A DNA stretch of 64,000 bases from Choanephora cucurbitarum. Its lineage: Eukaryota; Mucoromycota; Mucoromycetes; Mucorales; Choanephoraceae. The DNA lies in NCBI GenBank assembly GCA_025331435.1, contig JAIWNI010000025.1, positions 264,689 through 328,688 of the forward strand, in the 5' to 3' direction. The position numbers were made by a program, and so were the translations under genes. Below, one piece after another: positions 11,640 through 20,444 of the stretch. The first letter of the stretch is position 1, and the number at the start of each line of letters is the position of its first letter. The notes under the pieces were generated by a model. That model did no database searches and was not told the DNA's origin. It saw only the letters and a list, made by a program, of their open reading frames with translations.

Positions 11640-11972
11640 CTATGGTTGTATACTACATAGAGTACAGTATGGAGATGTATGTTCGAGTGAGGAATGATTC
11701 TCTCAACCATTTTCTTTTTGTCTGCCCTTTAAAGACTTCTGTCTGGTCATGGAGTCTTTCTCAATAGAAGCCTGGTGTTCGTCCTAACTGTTCTATTGCT
11801 AGTGTTATTATTATTTGCTCCTCTCTTCTTTGCTATCTGGCGTAGTCATTGGGCCTATATCTTTAACTCTGTCCTTTTTATCTTTGTCCACTGCTACCCG
11901 ATTGATACAAAAGAAGCTCTCTATAATCAAGGGCTTTTCACCTCTAACCCTTTAGCTCATCTTCAGATTTAG
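11640..11972 (+). mobile_element. Tail fragment of a non-LTR retrotransposon
   Basis: Two pieces in different frames on the plus strand match the C-terminal zinc-binding tail that follows reverse transcriptase in LINE-like elements: RNDSLNHFLFVCPLKTSVW at about 11691-11748 (the His/Cys-containing zf-RVT type motif) and FAIWRSHWAYIFNSVLF at about 11829-11880, the usual continuation. A stop and frame change separate them, and no reverse transcriptase domain is present. Short decayed fragment. Confidence 0.5.
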
Positions 11973-12089
11973 TTATTATTGATATCTCATCCAGCCAAAG
12001 CAAGCACCCTATCAGCTACAAAACAAACCCCTTTTAAAATCAGAAAATCCAAAAGCAATAACCCATGACTTGATAATCATCAGAACATA

Positions 12090-12922
12090 CAGTGTGAACC
12101 GAAATAAGCTGCGGATCTACAAACTCCGCTATCTGATCATGCAACCCATTGTTGTTCTTTGTTGGACCCTTTCCTTAATAAACATACTAAAAAGAGCACT
12201 TAGACAGCTACTCCCATATCCAAAGAAGCTAGTAAATATCTTTGCGGATATGATTATGGTAGATTAGCCGGCGCTTTTGTCTATCAAAGTAACATTGCTC
12301 TGATCGCAAGAGATCTTGATCTTCCTGAATCAATCTTACAATCAGCTTGTAAAAGACTTCAGCAAACAAAGACCCTTCTTCCTAAAACTTCAAGCGGGAG
12401 GAAAAGACTTCTTTCTCAAACTGATTTGAACGCGATTGAGACAAGCGTTCGTCGTCGACCTACTCAATCAATTAGGGCTCAACATCGTCACTTTTTGAGT
12501 TCTGGCAAGAAGGTCTCTTTGTCCACTTTTCGAGAAGCTTTGAGCCATATGAACTTCAAGTCAGGTATCGCAGCAATGAAGCCAGCTCTGAAGTCCAGAC
12601 ATAAAGACTCACGTTTGGCTTGGGTTCTGTGATGGTATGGGGATGCTTTCACGTAGATGGTGTTGGCCCTCTTGTGATACAACATGGAACAATGGATCAA
12701 AAAGTATTTGTTCAATGTTTGGTTGGTTGTTACCTTCCCTGGATTAGAAAAGAGTCTGGTAAGGCCAGCATTGACTACATATTGCAGGAATACAATGCTC
12801 CATGCCATGTAGGAGTATACTCCAGGTGGTTCAAGACGAAGACAATGACGAACATCCTTCGTGGTGTAAGATACTCATTAAATTTAATTTTTAAAATCCG
12901 CGACCTATTTCCGTTCATACTG
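12090..12922 (+). mobile_element. Deleted Tc1/mariner-like element B
   Basis: An 833-bp element flanked by TA on both sides (12088-12089 and 12923-12924), the target duplication of Tc1/mariner. The inverted ends start CAGTGTGAACCGAAATAAGC on the left and, read inward, CAGTATGAACGGAAATAGGT on the right. Inside, the transposase helix-turn-helix region is readable (ACKRLQQTKTLLPKTSSGRK ... TDLNAIETSVRRRPTQSIRA). It then jumps at about 12628 to a later part, GSVMVWGCFHVDGVGPLV and the catalytic block EYNAPCHVGVYSRWF. The stretch holding the first catalytic Asp is missing and frames change, so it is non-autonomous. Shares long, near-identical sequence with element C. Confidence 0.82.
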
Positions 12923-12924
12923 TA

Positions 12925-13230
12925 TGCCTTTCAAGAAGTAGACAGAGACAAGACAGAAAAGGCTTTGCTCCTAATCCAAGAAGCAGACAAACCTGCAAAG
13001 CCAAAGCGTTCTCACCAATTGATTGAACAGTATATAACAGCAACCAATTCTCATGATCAGTCAGTTTTTTTTTTGACAAGAGCAAAGATGGAGCTATCAG
13101 AATCAAAAAGGACCTAATATTCATCTACAACGAAGTACTGTCGTCTGGCATAAAGTCAGAAAATAAGAAGATCGCGGATATGGCTGTAAAGAAATATGAG
13201 TTTCAGAAAATCGACTTGTTTGATATATAA
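12925..13230 (+). pseudogene. 3' fragment of an unidentified gene next to element B
   Basis: Directly after element B the plus strand reads FQEVDRDKTEKALLLIQEAD and PKRSHQLIEQYITATNSHDQ, then meets a run of 10 T at about 13065-13074. If the run is one base longer or two shorter, the frame continues as FDKSKDGAIRIKKDLIFIYN to a stop at 13230. The amino-acid composition looks coding. I do not recognise the family. It may be a cellular gene cut by the element or part of another repeat; the T-run difference could be a real mutation or a sequencing slip. Confidence 0.38.
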
Positions 13231-14563
13231 TGCTTTTAAATATATCCTTCTTTCTCAAACATTTGTTCATAACATTCATTATGACTTCTTGAACACTATT
13301 TTACGATACAACAGTCAAAGACCAATAGTTTGATCGAAACAAGCGAGATGGTTGATGAGTAAAAAGAAAGGAGTCTTTATTTTTAATGTTTTCTATGTCT
13401 TTAGCTTTTCTCAGTTCTCAAAGTAAACGCGATTATACTTTGATTAACAGGACCAACCACAAGAAGGTGGAAGCTCATCTGATCCCAAAAAAAAAAAAAA
13501 TAGAGGCACTAGGGCGAACCATGTATTAAAAGATCGTGGCAAGCTTTTTAACACAACTTTATAAAAATAAAATAACACCTCTTTAGCAAAATAACTTCCA
13601 ACACCACATTCTAATGCTTACGGTCTATGATTATACGGGCTGAGCCGCGTACAACAAAGCACTGTATATAAACCCTCCTTAGCCAAAGAAGAAAAAGAAA
13701 AAAAATAAAGGAAAAAACTATGGCCTGCTATGTATGTTCAAAATGTGAACAATTGAATGATGTAGTAAAAATGCGAACTTGGGAAGCTGATTTGGCAATC
13801 CTATTGGCTCTCTCATTTTTACTTTAACAAAGATCATTCCAGAGTTGTTACTTATACCCAAAGCAACAGCTCTAAAGTCACTCCAGTGCATCGTGGTGAA
13901 GTCTTGACTCACAAACTAAAAATCGTCTACGAATCTAGTGTCATATATTACTAAAAAAAATCGAATTATACGAGTTACTATCACATGACTTGGCTTGCTT
14001 ATGTTTAATTTTCATTATATCAATTTCATTTATCAAATAAAACCTGTTTGAGCTGTGGGTCTTTGTTTTTTTTTCTTTTCATTCAGGTTTGCAACAAGTG
14101 AGACTTGCCAAGTAAGTATCAACATGCAGTTAGAAGCACCATAACATTCGTCTAACTCATAAACAATTTTATCTTTTTTTTTAGATGCGGCCAAGAGCTG
14201 CATATATTTCGGGCTTTGGCTGTCTTTAACCTTTCATTCTTAATCCAACGGACAACATTTGTACTGGCTACAGTACAAAGCATAGGGAAAGCGAATTGCT
14301 CTCTCAGTGCTCTTTGCAAAATAATTTTTGGATGAGTTGTTGCAAGTCTGACACCACCCACTTTTTTTGGACAACTTTGTTTGAGGAATTAAGCACCAAA
14401 GGTCGGCACTTTAGAGAAAACATCAGAAGATATAAATGCTGCTTTTACTTCTTGTTCCAACTGAAGCCGCAGGCTAAGGACTAAGGATATACAACTGAGC
14501 ATATCTTGTATAGCTATCCCTCTTCAGATAAAAGAAAGGATCTTGTATAGGATACATCTGGCC
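13231..14563. other. Gene-poor stretch
   Basis: About 1.3 kb with only short, unconvincing reading frames. There are A and T homopolymers (A14 near 13488, T9 near 14064). A small potential coding patch on the plus strand near 14180-14330 (RCGQELHIFRALAVFNLSFL) has stops on both sides; I cannot identify it. Confidence 0.4.
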
Positions 14564-16805
14564 ATGGATTTGGAAAGGCATATTACCAAAGTTGTTGCTG
14601 CCAGTTTAGCCTCCCAAAGCAACTTTTATCCCTTTTTCAAAATACTCGATCTGAACAACAAAGTTCTTTTGCCAAACAAAGAGGAGCTTGAATTCCTTAA
14701 ACTAAGTAGTTTGTCCAACTGGCATCTTAAAGATTTCATGGAACATTGTCAACTCAAAAATCGCACGCCTTTAAAAAGTGACAAAGCCATTAGTCAGTAC
14801 AAACTATGTCGCAACAACATAAGACAATGTGTACAAGACGACGGCGCGAAGGGTTATGTTGAAAGTTTGTTGGACAAGGCCAGTGATAAAGTAATGTCAA
14901 TTGTCTTTTCATTGTAGCATGTAAGACACTAACGTTGTTCAAAATAGCCCACTGAAGGACCATCAAGCACTACCATTAACAACTTCCATAATGTCAATCA
15001 CGGTACTGCTATAATGGAAGCACATAGTGCAGTAACAGTTAAACATAATATCAAGAAAAGAAAAATTGCTGAGGATTCGCTAACAGCATCAACAGAAGAA
15101 CAATCAGAAGTATTACCAACAACACATTCTGATCTATCTTCTTTGTCAGAACAATGCGGTACAACAATGTATGATTGGGAAGTTACAGTAAGTATACAAT
15201 GGCTTTGAAAGAAAAGAATCCCTATCTAATTTTTATTTTTTTTACCCGCTGATAGGACAGCGAAGAGGAAGTACTAGTAGAAGAAGATGTTGAGATGAAT
15301 GTCTGGGATGTATGGAAGAATATCCCTGAAGCTATGCAAAGAGATGGTAACATCGATAAGTATAGGTATGCATGAAATCAATTTAGCTCGACATCTATAT
15401 TGAATGTGTCGTTTTATTATAGCTTGGAACATTTAGACATTGTTCAACTTGGAAACAATCTTGGTTCCAAGATAACAAGAGAATATTACAATAGTCGCTT
15501 TATTTAAAAGTGTGCATATTCTTGAGAAATACATTCTTATATTGAGCATACTCTTAAATCAAACACTCTTAAATCGAGCGACTACTGTACCCTCAAAATT
15601 TAGTCGAAAGAACTGGACTCACACTTGAAGAGATACCTTGCTCATTCGTTGAAGACAATGAATTCTACAATGACATAATTGATACTATTGTGAGTAGAAA
15701 TACCAACTAACATTGTGAAATAGTGATATCCATTAACGCCTCAAGTGTTTGGTAGGCTCTTTCGGATGAGTTTTCTTCAAATGAAGTACTAGTCGAAGTG
15801 GCCTCGTTTGTATTCAAATCAAAAAATCCATTCATGACTTTTTTCATACCGTTATGCAATCATTGTAAGTCTTTAATTGACCATCCAGGTTCTGTAGCGT
15901 CTATTTAACTTTCCTCATTATAGCGTCAGTGGATTGTTTATTGATGATAGTGATGTCTACAAGAACGAAATAAGTTATAATTACTATATTCTGTGGCCAA
16001 TTCTGAACTCTTTATCAAAACTGATTCAAAAGACTAAGTTTTCATTGGGTGAAAAGAGATTAGAAGCTGTATCCCAGGAGCTAAAGTTGATCCATAATGA
16101 CAATCGGCATTTCTATAACGCTGATGGTATCATTTCAAACATATAAAGTGAGATTGAAATAGCAATCTTGGAAACAACAGGCCCCTTACTTCAGCAAAAT
16201 GACCCAAAAGAAACTCAAGATTACATCAAAGCTGGATACGGTCTTGTCGCCATGCTGCATGTCATCGGACGAAAGTTTCAATATGGTGATTTTGAAATTT
16301 TCAAAAAAATTGGCTCTTTTTTTATTCAAGCGACACGTGTATTTTCTCTTTTCTTTAAAGACGTATCCGCTAACGTTTTGTTTTATGGTGTTTTTCAGCA
16401 ACAAAGATCAGGATTTGGAGAGCATTTATGCCAGCAAGCAAGGTTTATGTGACCAATTGTATTGGCTCAGTCGAAGTGCCAACAGAATCAAAAACGTCAG
16501 AAGAAAAAATGAGAAAATTGATTGATCTATTTTGGTTCTTAAGAGTAAGATATACTTGATCCATATTTTGACATTTTATTTATCATTGACACCTTTTGTT
16601 AGCAACTAATCAACGAATCATATCAAGCTATCGATGAGCTACAAAAATCACACAATGATAATATGAAGAAAAAGGCTAGGAAGTTGGAGGGGCACGAAGA
16701 AGTAACAAGTTTGTGGGACAACTTCAAAGTAAACACCCAAATCAAATCGCCGCAGATTTATATCAGAAAATCGAATCATTTGCAAATCAACAGCTCGCCA
16801 GTTAG
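14564..16805 (+). pseudogene. Broken multi-exon gene of a repeated fungal family
   Basis: A gene of unknown function, readable through clean introns: exons 14564-14890, 14948-15187, 15256-15365 and 15423 onward join in phase. The N-terminus (MDLERHITKVVAASLASQSN) leads into a basic and acidic linker, then VWDVWKNIPEAMQRDGN. Later pieces (EISYNYYILWPILNSLSKLI, DYIKAGYGLVAMLHVIGRKF, IRIWRAFMPASKVYVTNCIG, KHPNQIAADLYQKIESFANQ) resemble, from memory, a family expanded in mucoralean genomes. Lesions: a 99-bp MITE inside exon 4; an intron near 15865-15923 whose phases do not match; a TAA after IISNI at 16144-16146; and a frame change near 16730. Conserved reading frames between the lesions suggest recent decay. 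The product would be roughly 600-700 aa. Confidence 0.6.
15489..15587. mobile_element. 99-bp MITE with TA target duplication
   Basis: Starts CAATAGTCGCTTTATTTAAA and ends with the inverted match (read inward CAGTAGTCGCTCGATTTAAG). TA flanks both sides (15487-15488 and 15588-15589), as for pogo/Tc1-type elements. It has no coding capacity. It lies inside exon 4 of the broken gene at 14564-16805. A half copy is found at 24911-24960. Confidence 0.82.
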
Positions 16806-16872
16806 ACCAGATAACAGTAGTTAGATAGTTGGGTCATATCTATCGTTATTTTTTCATTAAAATAACATAGTC

Positions 16873-17575
16873 TACAACAATGTGGACGGAAATAAGCTGC
16901 GGGTTTTAAAAATAAATTTAATGAGTTACTGAAGGATGTTGTGCATTAGTGGAACTTTTGCCCATCAATAGTGTCTTCATACTTTAGACATATGTAAAAA
17001 AAAAAGAGTATTGCGTTTATTTTGGTAAAATACTTTGTATGGCCTCCGTTAGCTTTTGTAATCTCCTCGTATCTTTCTCCATCCTATCTGATCACTCTAG
17101 TTCCAGCACTAGCACTCTTTAAGGTGAACTTGACCTCATCAGACTAAACTACCTTGATCCAGTCATCCTTTGTCCAGTCAAGTCTTTCTTTGACCCAAGC
17201 CAAACGTGAGTCTTTATGTCTGGACTTCAGAGCTGGCTTCATTGCTGCGATACCTGACTTGAAGTTCATATGGCTCAAAGCTTCTCGAAAAGTGGACAAA
17301 GAGACCTTCTTGCCAGAACTCAAAAAGTGACGATGTTGAGCCCTAATTGATTGAGTAGGTCGACGACGAACGCTTGTCTCAATCGCGTTCAAATCAGTTT
17401 GAGAAAGAAGTCTTTTCCTCCCGCTTGAAGTTTTAGGAAGAAGGGTCTTTGTTTGCTGAAGTCTTTTACAAGCTGATTGTAAGATTGATTCAGGAAGGGT
17501 TGCATGATCAAATCGCGGAGTTCGTAAATCCGCAGCTTATTTCCGTTCGCACTGTATTTCCGTCCACATAGTATT
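16873..17575 (-). mobile_element. Deleted Tc1/mariner-like element C with doubled right end
   Basis: Same family as element B, inserted in the opposite orientation. The left end reads CAATGTGGACGGAAATAAGC. On the right there are two nested ends, an inner one (read inward CAGTGCGAACGGAAATAAGC, outer edge at 17554) and, after TA, an outer partial one (read inward CTATGTGGACGGAAATA). On the minus strand the helix-turn-helix region is the same as in element B over at least 67 residues. It goes on to RLAWVKERLDWTKDDWIKVV, a TAG where Trp is expected, then SDEVKFTL, the first catalytic Asp region. The later catalytic part is lost. Non-autonomous. Confidence 0.78.
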
Positions 17576-17579
17576 GTCA

Positions 17580-18284
17580 ACATTAACAAGTGTTCCATTG
17601 CCAAGAAGCCAAATCATCTGTCTTTTGAACAGGCATCTTTGGCAGGCATTGTTGCTTTCACAGCTTATCGAGGTGTAGTAGAGGATAGTCTTATCTCTTA
17701 GCAAAAAAGAAAGGTCTTGATTGTCGGCGCTTCTGGTGGTGTCGATAGCTATGGTGTCCAGTTTGCTAAAGCATCTCATCCTCAGGACACAGTTGTAGCT
17801 ATCTGTAGTGGCAGATGTGCTGAATTTTTCAAGTCATTGGGTGTTGATGTAGTAATCTATTACACTGACAAGACTGTTTTTGAGGAGTTTTTAAAGCATT
17901 TTTAAAGCATTTTTGATCATATCTTTGATTGTGTAGGTGGTGATGCATATTCCAAGAAGTTGGACCCTCTCCTAAAGGAACTAGGTGCCTGTTCTATAGC
18001 AGTAGGACCTATTAAACATACTGGACCAGAAAATGTGGGATTGTTCAGTATTGCTTCTGCATTATATACAATAGTCCGCATCAAGCTTTTTTCGCCTCAC
18101 ACTTCTAAATTGATTTTGTGATTACCACATGATGCTTTCAGAACTGAAATTGCTCCTCTGCTCGAATTCAAGAAAGTACATGGTATGATTGTAGAACATC
18201 TTACCTCTCCGAGACGCCTTCAAAGCCCATGAGAAACTTTTGTCTCATCGTACCATAGGAAAGATTGTCTTGCGTGTCGATTAA
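17580..18284 (+). pseudogene. Truncated medium-chain reductase (quinone oxidoreductase-like)
   Basis: Remains of an NAD(P)H-binding medium-chain dehydrogenase/reductase of the quinone-oxidoreductase or Yim1/Ast1 type. Readable parts are FEQASLAGIVAFTAYRGVVE, the nucleotide-binding loop VLIVGASGGVDSYGVQFAKA (family form VGASGGVGSYAVQLAK), FKSLGVDVVIYY, then FDHIFDCVGGDAYSKKLDPL and GMIVEHLTSPRRL near the C-terminus. The N-terminal catalytic part is missing and element C abuts the 5' side. Stops occur at 17699-17701, in an 11-bp tandem duplication near 17890-17912, and further 3'. The family call is good; the exact enzyme cannot be told. Confidence 0.66.
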
Positions 18285-18821
18285 AAAGCAAGAAGTTTTA
18301 AGCATAGTAACATTAACTATAATATTATCAATAACACTATTTGTATAATACCACGTACAATAATAGTCTTATAATAATAAAACCATTCCCTATCATCTAT
18401 TATACCGCAATGAAGGTGCGGTTTGTAATATGCTCGTCATCTATTAAATCTCATATTGTTTGCTACAATTTGAAAGCGTGCTTGTTGACAGATTTGTTTT
18501 GGCTACAAAATTCTCATGTGAAATAAGCGAGCTCTTGACTTCATCGACAGAATGCTTGAAAATTCAAGAGCATGACTTTCCTTCGATAAGGATATAATCA
18601 CTAAAGAAGCAAAATACCAATATATGAAAAGTTCTTCATGTCAAAATTGAAATGCAACTCATGTAAATCATCATTTGTATCCCTATGATTCTTTCCAAAC
18701 ACAAGCCAATAAAAACAAAAAGAGATGCTATGGTAATGTTGGGTTTAACGTAGAAACATGTCTGTCTGTTATTTGATGTAAAGGAACTATCTAGACAAAA
18801 GATGTGTTGTATTCAAGACAT
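18285..18821. other. Intergenic between reductase pseudogene and eL37
   Basis: About 540 bp, A/T-rich. It includes the 3' untranslated region of eL37. No gene seen. Confidence 0.5.
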
Positions 18822-19592
18822 TTAAGCAGAGGCGGCAACAACCTTCTTGGCTTGGGTACCTATCAAGCAAAAAGAAAATTAATATGCGATGTTTATAGTA
18901 CGTCAATTTTGAGATTGCTTTACCTTCACGGAAACCGTTCTTGAAACGACGTTGAACATCCTTCAAGTGGGCCATGCGACCAGTACCGGTAGTCTTTCTA
19001 CGCTTACCCTTTTCGGACCAGTTGACTGTTGGCAAACAAAATGTCAGTAACTAATATAAATCAACTTATCTAATAACTTACAAGATCTGATCTTAGCAGC
19101 GGGGTAACCACATTGAGCACAGGTCTTCTTTTGCTTGTGGAAAGAACGGTTGCCACAACGTCTGCAGAGGGTGTGGGTCTTTGTGTGACGCTTACCGAAG
19201 GAGCTGGTACCTTTGGTCTAAAGTGATGGTTAACAACTAATTATGATTCGAATGTCAGTCAAGAGCAGCTCCATCGCTTTCTCCGAGCCAGCCATGCTGT
19301 TTCTATCTCGCTTTTTGCTTTTTTTTTCGTCAATGAGGCGTTTAGATGAGCTGTTACATTGAATTCTATGTTTGCTTCGATGCATGTATTTTCTTTCTGC
19401 CATTGTGTTATAATCTCTCGTGTTGCACATGATGTACATTGAATACAATCTCTATTCTATCACTTTTTTCCTGTCGAAAACGAAACAAACATCGATGCAT
19501 CCGTCTCGGTGCTTCTGTCTGATCGATGACTAGTCGATTGATGGCTGGCTGGATGTTGGATGGATTGCTTCTTGCTTCATGTACTTTACCAT
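18822..19592 (-). CDS. RPL37: 60S ribosomal protein eL37
   Basis: Structural zinc-binding protein of the large cytosolic ribosomal subunit. Four exons on the minus strand: 19592-19590 (the ATG alone), 19217-19082, 19025-18924 and 18859-18822, together 92 aa. The protein begins [20 protein letters not shown]. It has the two Cys pairs of the zinc finger (CRRCG and CAQCG), then [20 protein letters not shown] and a basic tail. Placing the start codon alone in exon 1 is supported by ATG|GTAAAG at 19592-19584 and because no ATG lies just before the Thr codon. The 372-nt first intron is far longer than the others in this window, a pattern known for fungal ribosomal protein genes. Confidence 0.92.
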
Positions 19593-20444
19593 TGTATTAA
19601 ATTAAACCGCGTTTAGAAGGAGGGTTCAATTGAGTGCACCCAACAACACTGGGTATAGCTCCTCACTCCTTCCTGTCCGCTTGCGCTCTGCAGGCGCAAA
19701 CACCGTCACATATATTTTTTGTAGGACACCAAAAGTATCCGACACCCGCACTCTCCTCTTTGAGTGTCTATTTCAAAGTCAGGAGCCATTATCTTTATTT
19801 TTGCTTACGATCAATAACTTTTTTCTGCAACAAAGCATCAAAATGATCTTTATAGCCTTTGGAGAGAGAGAGAGAGAGAGAGGAGAAAAGAAGAAAAGCT
19901 GCTTGATTAGTTTCGATATATTGAATATGAAACGCAAGCTGATCTTGGACTATAACTTCAATATATTGTGAGCTAGCTCTATTTGCATAGCATTTATTGA
20001 TAGATCAAGTAAATATTGCTTTTGTTAAACAGTCTGTCAAGTGTTTCAGTTTTGTTCCGAGAATAATCATATTTAGCTGAATGCGAAGCGATTAAAGCTC
20101 TTTTTGGCCAAGACTCTGATTGACAGCTATACTTTTGCTTTTCACCTCTGCCAGCAACCAAAGTCAAGATATCATTCTCTTTAACAAATGCGCGTCTTGC
20201 AAAGTTGTTATTGATGATCCATAAAGACAAAATTAAAAAGGAAAAGGTTGTTTTTGTATTTTATAGAACAGAATACGTTGTTAACGTCAATGCCTTTTTC
20301 GTCAAGAAATAAATGAAGCAGAGTGTTCTCGGTAAGCAAACAGCAAGCTCCTATTGGTCGAGCTTAGTAAAATCAGAAGTTTAAAATAAAAAAAAGGCGT
20401 ACGCGTAAACAAAATCATCTTTGCATAATTCAAATTAATCTGCA
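19593..20444. other. Divergent intergenic region eL37/UBP2-like
   Basis: About 850 bp shared by two divergent promoters. It contains a (GA)n run at 19861-19884 and the string AACCCTCC (minus strand) about 30 bp before the eL37 ATG. No extra gene seen. Confidence 0.5.
19861..19884 (+). repeat. (GA)n microsatellite
   Basis: About 11 GA units in the divergent promoter region between eL37 and the ubiquitin protease. Confidence 0.9.

Noticed and set aside
19218..19589. Possible box C/D snoRNA in the long eL37 intron
   Set aside because: No TGATGA and CTGA pair with flanking stem was found on either strand.
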